A program made the translations under genes and the position numbers. Below the pieces are notes generated by a model that saw only the letters and a list, made by a program, of their open reading frames with translations, searched no databases and was not told the origin of the DNA. A stretch of DNA of 64,000 nucleotides from positions 3,162,001-3,226,000 of the forward strand of contig NZ_LT607412.1 in assembly GCF_900091455.1 (NCBI RefSeq). The letters are read 5' to 3'. How positions within the stretch are numbered: the stretch's first letter is position 1; each line of letters starts with the position of its first letter. Source of the DNA: Micromonospora coriariae (GTDB lineage: Bacteria > Actinomycetota > Actinomycetes > Mycobacteriales > Micromonosporaceae). This document shows, in pieces, positions 53,602 through 61,422 of the stretch.

Positions 53602-54450
53602 ATGAGTCGCGACACCGCACTCGTTTCGGCCGAGTGGGCCGAGAAGAACCTCGACGCCCCGGGCGTCGTCTTCGTCGAGGTCGACGAGGACACCTCGGCC
53701 TACGACACCGGCCACATCGCCGGTGCGATCAAGATCGACTGGAAGACCGACCTGCAGGATCCGGTCCGCCGGGACTTCGTCAACAAGACCCAGTTCGAGG
53801 CGCTGCTCTCCGGGCGGGGCATCAGCAACGACGACACCGTCATCCTGTACGGCGGCAACAACAACTGGTTCGCCGCGTACGCCTACTGGTACTTCAAGCT
53901 CTACGGCCACCGCGACGTGAAGCTGCTCGACGGCGGTCGCAAGAAGTGGGAGCTGGACGCCCGCCCGCTCGTCACCGAAACGGTGACCCGCCCGGCGACG
54001 CAGTACGTCGCGCAGGAGCCGGACACCTCCATCCGGGCCTTCCGCGATGAGGTCGTCGACGCCATCGGCACCAAGAACCTGGTCGACGTGCGCAGCCCCG
54101 ACGAGTTCGCCGGTCGGCTGCTCGCCCCCGCCCACCTGCCGCAGGAGCAGGCGCAGCGGGCCGGTCACATCCCCACCGCGATCAGCGTCCCGTGGTCCAA
54201 GGCGGCCAACGAGGACGGCACCTTCCGGTCCGACGACGAGCTCCGCAAGATCTACGGCGACGCCGGCCTCGACGACAGCAAGGAGACCATCGCCTACTGC
54301 CGGATCGGCGAGCGCTCCTCGCACACCTGGTTCGTCCTGCAGGAGCTGCTGGGCCACCGCAACGTCAAGAACTACGACGGATCCTGGACCGAGTACGGCT
54401 CGCTGGTCGGCGTGCCGGTCGCGCTCGGCGACGAGCCAGGGGAGGCCTGA
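53602..54450 (+). CDS. sseA: Thiosulfate sulfurtransferase (rhodanese)
   Basis: A 282-residue two-domain rhodanese. The N-terminal inactive domain (about 5-130) precedes the C-terminal catalytic domain with VDVRSPDEFAG and the nucleophile Cys233 in YCRIGERSSHTW. The active-site loop CRIGERS is the thiosulfate sulfurtransferase type. It moves sulfane sulfur from thiosulfate to cyanide or other thiols. The ATG follows AGGGAG. It is preceded by a cysteine leader peptide and followed after two bases by DUF1416, an actinobacterial pair. Confidence 0.94.
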   Translation: MSRDTALVSAEWAEKNLDAPGVVFVEVDEDTSAYDTGHIAGAIKIDWKTDLQDPVRRDFVNKTQFEALLSGRGISNDDTVILYGGNNNWFAAYAYWYFKLYGHRDVKLLDGGRKKWELDARPLVTETVTRPATQYVAQEPDTSIRAFRDEVVDAIGTKNLVDVRSPDEFAGRLLAPAHLPQEQAQRAGHIPTAISVPWSKAANEDGTFRSDDELRKIYGDAGLDDSKETIAYCRIGERSSHTWFVLQELLGHRNVKNYDGSWTEYGSLVGVPVALGDEPGEA

Positions 54451-54452
54451 TC

Positions 54453-54773
54453 ATGACCGCTCCCACTGCTGCGGGTTGCGCCGCGCCCGACCAGGCCGCG
54501 CCCCTGCCGGCCAGCCTGGACCTGGAGAAGGAAACGGTGATCACCGGCATCGTGCGCTCGGCGGCGGACGAGGCGGTGCCCGGCGCGTACGTCCGGCTGC
54601 TCGACTCGACCGGTGAGTTCACGGCTGAGGTCGTCACCTCGGCGGCCGGGCAGTTCCGGTTCTTCGCCGCGCCGGGTGCCTGGACGCTGCGGGCGCTCTC
54701 CCGGCACGGCAACGGCGACACCGCCGTCACCGCCGGTCGGGGCATCAACGAGGTCAGCGTCACCGTCGCCTGA
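54453..54773 (+). CDS. DUF1416 protein
   Basis: A 106-residue protein of the DUF1416 family. A single N-terminal Cys (AAGCAAP) is followed by an immunoglobulin-like beta-sandwich (VITGIVRSAADEAVPGAYVRLLDSTGEFTAEVVTSAAGQFRFFAAPGAWTLRALSRHG). GGAGG precedes the ATG by about seven bases and overlaps the sseA end. It is co-transcribed with sseA and thus may be a sulfur carrier or partner; that is inference. A strong terminator follows. Confidence 0.9.
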   Translation: MTAPTAAGCAAPDQAAPLPASLDLEKETVITGIVRSAADEAVPGAYVRLLDSTGEFTAEVVTSAAGQFRFFAAPGAWTLRALSRHGNGDTAVTAGRGINEVSVTVA

Positions 54774-54798
54774 CAGCCCAACCTCTGCCCGGCCCGGA

Positions 54799-54824
54799 GC
54801 CGGTCACCCTCATGGGTGACCGGC
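54799..54824 (+). terminator. Terminator after sseA-DUF1416
   Basis: GCCGGTCACCC (54799-54809) pairs perfectly with GGGTGACCGGC (54814-54824) with the 4-base loop TCAT, 25 bases after the DUF1416 stop. Confidence 0.85.
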
Positions 54825-54998
54825 CCCGGCCGCTCCTGAAGGGTTCAGTAGGCCGCCGCCTGTCGATAACGTCGTTCAGTAGCTGGCCGGTGACGTGGCG
54901 CAATTCTGATCGTGGACAGCCCCCCGGAATCCATCGGCATGCGTCACTATCGTCGGGTGGAAGTCACGCTCAATACGGTTGGTGCGGGTGGAGGCGGC

Positions 54999-55511
54999 GT
55001 GTCCGGTGAAGAGGTCCCGATCGTCGTCTGCGTGAGCGCGGACGTGTCGATGCGCGAGCGCGTGGTGCGCCAGCTCGACGGGGTCGGTCCGGTGGTGAGC
55101 TGCGCCGACCTGAGCGAGCTGCGGGCGATGTTGCTCCCGTCACCGCCACGGGATGCAGCCCTGACCGTCGCGCCGGTCAGCCCACCCGCGGCCCAGCATG
55201 GGCCGGTCAGCTGGGGTGAGCTGGTCGTCGACCGCGCCGGGCATCTGGTCACCTGGTGCGGCGATCCGCTCCCGCTCACCCGCACCGAGCGGGAGTTGCT
55301 CGCCCGGCTGATCGGCCCGCCGCTGGTGGTGTGGAGCTACGAACAGCTCTTCGCCGCGGTCTGGGACAGCGCGTACCTGGGGGACACCGCGATCCTGCAC
55401 TCCGCAGTCAAGCGACTCCGGCAGAAGCTGCGCGGCCTGCCGGGCGGGCCGCGGGTGCACACCGTGCGGGGGGTCGGGTACCGCATCGATCCGCCGCCCC
55501 GGCACGCCTGA
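54999..55511 (+). CDS. Winged-helix DNA-binding protein with degenerate receiver
   Basis: A 170-residue OmpR/PhoB-type transcription factor. The N-terminal part (VVCVSADVSMRERVVRQLDGVGPVVSCADLSELRAMLL) looks like a shortened receiver fragment without phosphorylation site. The winged helix (about 70-165) reads LPLTRTERELLARLIGPPLVVWSYEQLFAAVWDSAYLGDTAILHSAVKRLRQKLR and VHTVRGVGYRI. GTG 54999 is chosen because GGAGG lies four bases upstream; ATG 54939 is an in-frame alternative. No sensor kinase is adjacent, so it is an orphan; targets unknown. Confidence 0.83.
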   Translation: MSGEEVPIVVCVSADVSMRERVVRQLDGVGPVVSCADLSELRAMLLPSPPRDAALTVAPVSPPAAQHGPVSWGELVVDRAGHLVTWCGDPLPLTRTERELLARLIGPPLVVWSYEQLFAAVWDSAYLGDTAILHSAVKRLRQKLRGLPGGPRVHTVRGVGYRIDPPPRHA

Positions 55512-55569
55512 CGGCCAGCTCGCCCGACGCCGTCGATCGCCGCCGGACCGCCCGTGACACCATGGCCGG

Positions 55570-56430
55570 GTGAGCGGAGCTGTCCGGACGGGGTGGGCCC
55601 CGTCGACCGGTCCCGCCGCCCCGGCACCTGCCCGGCGGCGGCGCTGGCTGCTGGTCGCGACCGCGGTCTGGGCCGTACTGCTGGCCGTGCTCGCCTGGAC
55701 GTCGGTCCGCGACGACGCACCGACCGTGCGGGAGCAGCGCTCCCTCGACCAGGCCGGTCCGGTGGTCGACCGGGCGGTCGGCGAGCTGGCCCGGGCGTCC
55801 GGCGTGGCCGGGCTGCTGGAGCTGGGGCCGGCCCGGGTCGAGTCGGGCTGCCGCGTCACCCCGTTCGCCGACGGCGCCACGCTGCGGCGTGAGGTCGGCG
55901 TGCTCGCGGCCGCCGGCACCGAGCGGGCCGTGCTGTCCGGGATCGCCGACCGACTTCCCGCGAGCTGGCGGGCCGGCGTCGGGCCCGGGCTGGACGGCCC
56001 GGAGTTGCGCGCCGACGCCGGGGAGTTCGTCGCCGTCGAGGGCCGGCCGACCGGGGACGGTCGGATCCGTTTGACCGTCGACACCGGCTGCCGGCCGGTC
56101 GGCTCCGGCTACGCGCCGTCACCGGCCACCGACGCCGGCCCGGAGACCGCCGCCCTGACGGCCGCGCTGCGAGCGCTCGGCCAGCCCGCCGGCGCCGCCC
56201 CGGAGTTGGTCACCGCGCCCTGTCCGGGCGGCATGCTGGCCCGTACCGCACGGTTCGCCGCCAGCCCCGGCGCGGCCGGGTCTGCGGGCGGGCTCACCCC
56301 GCTGGCCGGCAACGCCCCACTGCTGGACAACCCCCCGGTGTACGCGTACCGCGCGGGCCCGGTCACGGTGCTGGCCGAACTCAGGCCGGACGCCGCCCGG
56401 CTGGCCGCCACCGTCGGCTGCCCGGGCTGA
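55570..56430 (+). CDS. Single-pass membrane-anchored hypothetical protein
   Basis: A 286-residue protein. A basic Pro/Ala-rich N-terminus (APAPARRRRWLL) precedes one membrane helix (about 26-44), then an extracytoplasmic domain with four cysteines (GCRVTP, GCRPVG, APCPGG, VGCPG). The pattern and length resemble uncharacterised actinobacterial envelope proteins. GTG 55570 follows CACCAT by six bases, a near-consensus leaderless -10. Function unknown; it converges on the debranching-enzyme gene. Confidence 0.72.
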   Translation: MSGAVRTGWAPSTGPAAPAPARRRRWLLVATAVWAVLLAVLAWTSVRDDAPTVREQRSLDQAGPVVDRAVGELARASGVAGLLELGPARVESGCRVTPFADGATLRREVGVLAAAGTERAVLSGIADRLPASWRAGVGPGLDGPELRADAGEFVAVEGRPTGDGRIRLTVDTGCRPVGSGYAPSPATDAGPETAALTAALRALGQPAGAAPELVTAPCPGGMLARTARFAASPGAAGSAGGLTPLAGNAPLLDNPPVYAYRAGPVTVLAELRPDAARLAATVGCPG

Positions 56431-56456
56431 TCCCGCCAGGTCGGCCCGTCCGGCGG

Positions 56457-58493
56457 CTACTCCGGGTCGCGACTGCGGCCCAGCGCGTCGACCCGACCCC
56501 ATCGACCGGGAATGTCCAGCAATTCGATCCGGCCCATGCCGGGTGGCACGGACGGATCGATGATCAGGTGCTCGCCCTGCGGCTCCAGCCCCAGCATCAC
56601 CCGCAGCAGCAGCAGTGGGGTGCCGGTCGACCAGGCCTGCGGGCTGCACGCGGTCGGGTACTCCACCGGGTAGTCGGTGAGGTCACGGGCGTAGCCGGCG
56701 AACGCTTCCGGCAGCCGCCCGTCGAAGTAGCGCGAGGCGGCCAGCATGGCGTCGCAGATCTGCCCGGCCTCGTCCCGGAAGCCGTACCGCCACAGCCCCC
56801 AGGCGATGATCGAGTTGTCGAACGGCCAGACGGTGCCCACGTGGTAGCCGATCGGGTTGTACCGGCTCTGGTCCTCGGCGAGGGTCCGCACCCCCCAGCC
56901 GGAGAACAGTCGCGGCCCGAGCAGGTGCTCGACCACCTTGCCGGCCCGGGACTCGTCGACGATGCCGCTCCAGAACAGGTGTCCGATGTTCGACGACAGT
57001 GCGTCGACCTGCCGGCCGTCGGCGTCCAGGGCGAGCGCGTAGTAGCCGCGGTCGGCGATCCAGAAGTCGTGGTTGAACCGCTGCTTGAGGCTGGCCGCCT
57101 CCCGCTCCAGCCGGTCGGCGTAGGCCGGGTCCCCCCAGAACGTCCGGGCCAGCCGGGCGGCCCGGATCTTCGCGTCGTACGCGTAGCCCTGTAGCTCGCA
57201 GGTGGCTCGGGGGAAGCCGGGCATCCGACCGTCGGCGTACGAGATCGAGTCCGAGGAGTCCTTCCAGCACTGGTTCCCCAGGCCGGTCTCCGGGTTGCGG
57301 GTCTGGTACCAGAGGTAGCCGGTGCCGAGCAGGTCGCCGTAGGTGTCGATCCAGTTCAGCGCCGCGCGGACATGCGGCTCCAACCGCCGGATCAGCTGGG
57401 CGTCGCCGGTCCAGCGCTCGTACTCGTCGAGCAGGATGATGAACAGTGGTGTCGAGTCGGCCGATCCGTAGTACGGCGAGTGTGGCTGCTCCTCGAAACC
57501 GGCCGTCTCCCCGTATCGCAGTTCGTGCAGGATCTTGCCCGGCTCCTCGTCGCGGAAGTCGTCCACCCGGTGCCCCTGCAACCCGGCCAGCATCAGGATG
57601 GTCGGCGGGATCAGCTCCGGCAGGAACGGCAGCACCTGCAACGAGGTGATGATGCTGTCCCGGCCGAACAGGGTCATGAACCACGGCAACCCGGCGGCGA
57701 GCAGCCGCACGCCCAGGGCGATCGACTCGTAGCGCAGCGCGGCCAGGTCGTTGAGGCTGCGCCGGTACGCCCCGGCCAACGGCTCACAGTCGCAGCCGAG
57801 CTTCGGCGCGCGGTCGATCAGCTCCTGCTGCTCGGCGCGGATGGCGTCCGCGCTGCGGCTGCCGCCGTACGGCAGGGTGGCCCGGATGTCCTCCCCCCGC
57901 GCCCCGTAGACGATTGTGGACACGTGCAGGGTGGTGGTCCATTCGCTGTTCCGCGGCACCCGGATCCGGAAGGTCATTCCGGCGGCGTCGACAATTGCCG
58001 GCGTGCTCGAGCTGATCACCGTCTCGCGGTGGAACGCCTCCCGCCGGTAGGTCAGCCGCAGCTCCCTGTCGGTTACCGAGGTGGTCGTCCGACCGACCTT
58101 CTGCCGGGCGTTCTTGATTTCGAAGAGGTCGGCGAAGTCGGCCGCCATCTCGATCCGGACGGTGAACTCGACCTCCTCGCCGGCGTGGTTCAGGATGGTC
58201 AGCTCCTCCTCGAAGCCGCCCACGATCGCCCGGTTGCGAATCACCGACGTCCTGGCGTCCAGGTAGTGCGTCGGTTCACCGGGGGCCAGGAAGAACCGGG
58301 TCCGGTACGACTCGGCGTCGTCCATCGAGAGGACGTGTAGCCGCTCGCCGTTCACGGTCAGCACCCAGTTGGAGAGGAAGCGGGTGTCGAAGGAGAACAG
58401 CCCGGTCGGGAAGTCGTAGGACGGCTCGATGTCTCCCGTCCGGTCGCTGACCAGGAAGGTGTTGCCGTCCAGGATGCTGACCAGATCCTTCAC
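56457..58493 (-). CDS. Glycogen-debranching enzyme (amylo-alpha-1,6-glucosidase type)
   Basis: A 678-residue enzyme. The N-terminal GDE-type beta domain (about 8-215) starts LVSILDGNTFLVSDRTGDIEPSYDFPTGLFSFDTRFLS. The (alpha/alpha)6 barrel follows, with LPWFMTLFGRDSIITSLQVLPFLPELIP, YYGSADSTPLFIILLDEYERWTGD and TACSPQAWSTGTPLLLL. Such enzymes remove alpha-1,6 branch stubs or act on related glycans. The GTG overlaps the stop of the upstream SCP2-like gene (GTGA), indicating translational coupling. The exact substrate needs biochemistry to settle. Confidence 0.9.
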   Translation of the reverse strand: MKDLVSILDGNTFLVSDRTGDIEPSYDFPTGLFSFDTRFLSNWVLTVNGERLHVLSMDDAESYRTRFFLAPGEPTHYLDARTSVIRNRAIVGGFEEELTILNHAGEEVEFTVRIEMAADFADLFEIKNARQKVGRTTTSVTDRELRLTYRREAFHRETVISSSTPAIVDAAGMTFRIRVPRNSEWTTTLHVSTIVYGARGEDIRATLPYGGSRSADAIRAEQQELIDRAPKLGCDCEPLAGAYRRSLNDLAALRYESIALGVRLLAAGLPWFMTLFGRDSIITSLQVLPFLPELIPPTILMLAGLQGHRVDDFRDEEPGKILHELRYGETAGFEEQPHSPYYGSADSTPLFIILLDEYERWTGDAQLIRRLEPHVRAALNWIDTYGDLLGTGYLWYQTRNPETGLGNQCWKDSSDSISYADGRMPGFPRATCELQGYAYDAKIRAARLARTFWGDPAYADRLEREAASLKQRFNHDFWIADRGYYALALDADGRQVDALSSNIGHLFWSGIVDESRAGKVVEHLLGPRLFSGWGVRTLAEDQSRYNPIGYHVGTVWPFDNSIIAWGLWRYGFRDEAGQICDAMLAASRYFDGRLPEAFAGYARDLTDYPVEYPTACSPQAWSTGTPLLLLRVMLGLEPQGEHLIIDPSVPPGMGRIELLDIPGRWGRVDALGRSRDPE

Positions 58494-58870
58494 GCCTGCC
58501 GCCCGGCCTGTTCCCGGGCCACCTCGCGCGGGTCGCGGGTGCCCGGTGGGTCCGGGAAGAAACGCCGAAAGGCCAGGAAGAGCACCACGTTCCCGCTGAA
58601 CGTGCTTTCGTTGCGCAGCACCGCCGCGACCCCCTGGGCCTCGCCGGTCACCAGACGATCGAACAGCGCCATGCTGCTGTACCAGATGGCGTCGGCCGGC
58701 CCGCGATGACGGCTGACGTGGACCGCCCCCGGCCGCATGCGGACCAGCCAGTGCTCGGTCACGTTGTCGGTGCCGAGGTCGATCTGAAGGGTGCCGTCGG
58801 CCAGGCCGACGAGGATTTCCGGGGCGCGCGCCGGCAGTGATTCGAAGAACCTCTCCGTCACCTCGGTCAC
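58490..58870 (-). CDS. SCP2 sterol-binding-domain-like protein
   Basis: A 126-residue single-domain protein with an SCP2-like pattern: VTERFFESLPARAPEILVGLADGTLQIDL, then HWLVRMRPGAVHVSRHRGPADAIWYSSMALFDRLVTGEAQGVAAVLRNESTFSGNVVLFLAF. SCP2 folds bind lipids in a cavity; the ligand here is unknown. TACGAT ends six bases before the GTG (leaderless). It overlaps the debranching-enzyme start and is its operon partner, which is an unusual pairing for a lipid-binding fold. Confidence 0.82.
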   Translation of the reverse strand: MTEVTERFFESLPARAPEILVGLADGTLQIDLGTDNVTEHWLVRMRPGAVHVSRHRGPADAIWYSSMALFDRLVTGEAQGVAAVLRNESTFSGNVVLFLAFRRFFPDPPGTRDPREVAREQAGRQA

Positions 58871-58951
58871 AACCGAATCGTAGGCAGCCGTCCGAGATGT
58901 CGGGTCGGTATCCGCACTCCGCCCCCACCGGCCGCCCAGCCGCGCAACCGG

Positions 58952-59314
58952 TCAGTAGACCAGTGCCTGCGCTCCCTCGGCCAGGGACTCCTCAACGAAG
59001 ACCGCGGCGCCGGCGATCCGGACGCCGGGCAGCACGTCGTCCGGCCCGATCTGCCGGCGCGCCGCGCACTGGGTGCAGGCGGTCACCCTGCCGCTCGTGA
59101 GGATGACGTGCAGCAGCTCGGCCAGCGGCGCCGAATGCGGCAGCTCGAACTCCTGGGCGCGGCCGGGCAGCGCGAACCAGGTCGACTCGCCGGTCAGCCA
59201 GAGCGACACGTCCACCCCGGCCGCGACCGCGGTCGCGGCGACCGTGAACGCCTGTGCGCACCGCTCCGGGGCGTCCGCCCCAGCGGTGGCCTTGACGACG
59301 AGAGAACGGGCCAT
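58952..59314 (-). CDS. DsrE/DsrF-like sulfur-relay family protein
   Basis: A 120-residue protein with the DsrE-type beta-alpha fold: SLVVKATAGADAPERCAQAFTVAATAVAAGVDVSLWLTGESTW, and ACTQCAARRQI with two cysteines (CTQC, about residues 81-84) in the region of the active cysteine. DsrE-like proteins carry sulfane sulfur. A role in sulfur transfer is plausible but not proved. TATGCT ends seven bases before the ATG, in a promoter shared with the divergent small membrane protein gene. Confidence 0.85.
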   Translation of the reverse strand: MARSLVVKATAGADAPERCAQAFTVAATAVAAGVDVSLWLTGESTWFALPGRAQEFELPHSAPLAELLHVILTSGRVTACTQCAARRQIGPDDVLPGVRIAGAAVFVEESLAEGAQALVY

Positions 59315-59321
59315 GGGGCCC

Positions 59322-59331
59322 AGCATAGGAT
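59322..59331. promoter_or_regulatory. Overlapping divergent -10 elements
   Basis: The ten bases AGCATAGGAT contain TATGCT on the minus strand (59327 to 59322) and TAGGAT on the plus strand (59326-59331), sharing two bases. The start codons of dsrE-like (59314) and the small membrane gene (59339) lie seven bases beyond each hexamer. One site therefore appears to serve two leaderless transcripts in opposite directions. Confidence 0.7.
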
Positions 59332-59338
59332 GGTCGGG

Positions 59339-59443
59339 ATGGTTACCGAGATCGGGTTCGTCAGCCTGCTGGTCGCCGGCCTGGGCGGGCTCGCCGGTGG
59401 CCTGGTCTACCTCGCCGTACGCATATCGAGAGGACGTTGGTGA
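59339..59443 (+). CDS. Small membrane protein, 34 residues (MtfM-like)
   Basis: A 34-residue protein with one hydrophobic helix: MVTEIGFVSLLVAGLGGLA, then GGLVYLAVRIS and RGRW. The glycine-rich helix and the basic RISRGRW end resemble a conserved actinobacterial small membrane protein I recall as MtfM; that identification is from memory. Its stop (TGA) overlaps the GTG of the nitrobindin gene (GTGA), so the two are translationally coupled. TAGGAT seven bases before the ATG indicates a leaderless transcript. Confidence 0.75.
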   Translation: MVTEIGFVSLLVAGLGGLAGGLVYLAVRISRGRW

Positions 59444-60039
59444 CGCTGGTGAGCGACGAGAACCCGCTGCAGCCCCCGTGGCTGAACGCGCCGCCGGTCG
59501 ACCCGTACCCGTTCGAGGAGAGTCACGACCTGCGGGTCGGGCCGAAGCTGCATCCCGCCTTGGACGGCCTGCTGCCCTACATCGGGCTGTGGCGCGGCCG
59601 GGGCAAGGGCGGTTTCCCCACCATCGAGGACTTCGACTACGCGCAGGAGATCCGGATCAGCCACGACGGTCGGCCGTTCCTGCACTACGAGTCGCGGGCC
59701 TGGATCCTCGACGAGCAGAGCCAGCCGGTCCGCCCGGCCGGACGCGAGGTCGGCTGGTGGCGGCCGGTGCTGGTGGACGGCCGGGCCACCGACGAGCTGG
59801 AGGCCCTGCTGACCACCCCGACCGGGGTGATGGAGCTGCACCTGGGCAAGCGCACCGGCACCCAGGTCGAGTTCGCCACCGACGCGGTGGTCCGGACGGC
59901 GACCGCCAAGGAGGTGACCGGCGGGCACCGGCTCTTCGGCATCGTCGAGGGTGCGCTGCTCTACGCCCAGGAGATGGCCGCGATGGGGCACCCGCTCAGC
60001 GCCCACCTCTCCGCCCGGCTCGTTCGGGTCGGCGGCTGA
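59440..60039 (+). CDS. Nitrobindin-like (FABP-fold) heme-binding protein
   Basis: A 199-residue beta-barrel protein. The N-terminal motif GLWRGRGKG (Gly49-Gly55) and DFDYAQEIRISHDGRPFLHYESRAW are the nitrobindin signature, and the C-terminal HPLSAHLSARLVRV may supply the proximal histidine. Nitrobindins bind ferric heme and isomerise peroxynitrite. GTG 59440 overlaps the stop of the small membrane gene; GTG 59449 is an alternative. It converges on the ADC-lyase-like gene with three bases between. Confidence 0.88.
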   Translation: MTLVSDENPLQPPWLNAPPVDPYPFEESHDLRVGPKLHPALDGLLPYIGLWRGRGKGGFPTIEDFDYAQEIRISHDGRPFLHYESRAWILDEQSQPVRPAGREVGWWRPVLVDGRATDELEALLTTPTGVMELHLGKRTGTQVEFATDAVVRTATAKEVTGGHRLFGIVEGALLYAQEMAAMGHPLSAHLSARLVRVGG

Positions 60040-60042
60040 CCC

Positions 60043-60924
60043 TCAGGCGACGGCGAAACCCAGCAGAGCGTGCAGGGCGGGGGTGTGCGGGGACCGGTCG
60101 CGGCGCATCCCGTCCAGGGTGTGCACCTCGGTGATCCCGCGCACCGACGAGCTGAACCAGATGCCGTCTGCCCCGTGCAGTTCGGCCGGGGTGACCATCC
60201 GTTCGGCGGCGGCCAGGCCCAGCTCGCCGGCGTGCCCGAGCAGCCAGGCGGCTGTCGTACCGGGCAGGATGCCGGTGGTGGCGGCGGGCACGGTGCAGAG
60301 CGTGTCGCCGGTGAGCCACACCACGTTGGCGGTCGGGCCCTCCAGCGCGTACCCGTCCGACGAGATCCAGAGCACGTCGTCCACCCCGGCCCGGTGGGCC
60401 CAACGGCGGGCGGCGCTGTTGACCGCGTACGAGGTCGACTTGATCCCGGCCGGCAGCCATTCCAGCCCCGTGCGCGCGTCGGCGGGCACCCCCAGCGGCA
60501 GGGTCGCCACACTGATCCCGTCCCGGCGGGCCGCGCGGGACGACGCCGGCACCTCGGCCAGGGTGGCGTAGACGGTCGGTGGGCCGCCGACCTCCCGGCC
60601 CCGGGTGCAGACCAGCCGCAGAGCCCCCTCCACCTGCACCGGCCACCCCGCGCGCACCGTGTCGAGCAGCTCGATCAGCGCGGCGACGGGTGGCAGGGGC
60701 AGCTCGACGGCGGCAGCCGCAGCGGCCAGCCGGGCCAGGTGCTCGTCGCGCAGCCACGGCTGGCCCCGGCGCAGATGCATGGTCTCGAAGAGGCCGTCGC
60801 CGCGGAGCACGCCGAGGTCGTCGCCGCGCAGCACGGGCTCACTGGTCGGGACCGGGGCGCGCCCGAGCATGGCGATCCGCGCGGTCGTATCGGCCGCGAC
60901 CTTTCCGACGGACGACAGCACCAT
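60043..60924 (-). CDS. Aminodeoxychorismate lyase-like class IV aminotransferase
   Basis: A 293-residue fold-type IV PLP enzyme. The PLP lysine is Lys162 in GIKSTSYAVNSAARRWA, and the phosphate-binding EGPTANVVWLTGD and TTGILPGTTAAWLL follow the class pattern. It may be 4-amino-4-deoxychorismate lyase (folate synthesis) or a D-amino acid/branched-chain aminotransferase; no pabA or pabB is adjacent. TACGCT ends eight bases before the ATG. Divergent from the Fur-family gene. Confidence 0.87.
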   Translation of the reverse strand: MVLSSVGKVAADTTARIAMLGRAPVPTSEPVLRGDDLGVLRGDGLFETMHLRRGQPWLRDEHLARLAAAAAAVELPLPPVAALIELLDTVRAGWPVQVEGALRLVCTRGREVGGPPTVYATLAEVPASSRAARRDGISVATLPLGVPADARTGLEWLPAGIKSTSYAVNSAARRWAHRAGVDDVLWISSDGYALEGPTANVVWLTGDTLCTVPAATTGILPGTTAAWLLGHAGELGLAAAERMVTPAELHGADGIWFSSSVRGITEVHTLDGMRRDRSPHTPALHALLGFAVA

Positions 60925-60993
60925 GACCGTCGAGCGTAGCGGCGGTCCGTCGGCGTGCGGAGGTTGGCATGGTTGCCGAACTATGATCGGACG

Positions 60994-61422
60994 GTGTCCG
61001 AATCCTCCCTCGCGGAAATGCTCCGGGCCCGTGGGCTGCGGCTGACGGCCCAGCGGCAGCTCGTGCTCCAGGCGGTGCTCGATCTGGGCCACGCCACCCC
61101 GGAGCAGGTGCACACCGCGGTCCGGGAGGTCGCCGCCGGCGTCAACATCACCACCATCTATCGCACGCTGGAGCTGCTGGAACGGCTCGGCCTGGTGACC
61201 CACACCCATCTCTCGCACGGCTCGCCGACCTACCACGCGGCCGGTGAGCACCAACACGTCCACCTGGTCTGCCGGGAGTGCGGCGCGATCGACGAGATCG
61301 ATCCGGAGCTGCTCCGTCCGCTCGCCGACCAGTTGGCCGCGCAACGGGGGTTCCGGGTGGACATCGGGCACGTGTCGCTCTTCGGCGTCTGCGAACGCTG
61401 CGAGAACGGGGACCAGAAATGA
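60994..61422 (+). CDS. nur: Fur-family regulator, Nur-like (nickel-responsive type)
   Basis: A 142-residue metalloregulator. The winged helix includes RGLRLTAQRQLVLQAVLDLGHATPEQVH and VNITTIYRTLELLERLGLV; the metal-binding domain has HGSPTYHAAGEHQHVHLVCRECG and the second pair CERC (zinc). The sequence is strikingly close to Nur of Streptomyces coelicolor, which represses nickel uptake and iron superoxide dismutase. Metal identity here is inferred from similarity. TATGAT six bases before the GTG is an excellent leaderless promoter. Overlaps ygfZ by four bases (ATGA). Confidence 0.88.
   Translation: MSESSLAEMLRARGLRLTAQRQLVLQAVLDLGHATPEQVHTAVREVAAGVNITTIYRTLELLERLGLVTHTHLSHGSPTYHAAGEHQHVHLVCRECGAIDEIDPELLRPLADQLAAQRGFRVDIGHVSLFGVCERCENGDQK

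Noticed and set aside
54939..54998. Upstream ATG for the winged-helix gene
   Set aside because: It adds 20 residues without family support and lacks an RBS, whereas GTG 54999 has GGAGG at four bases.
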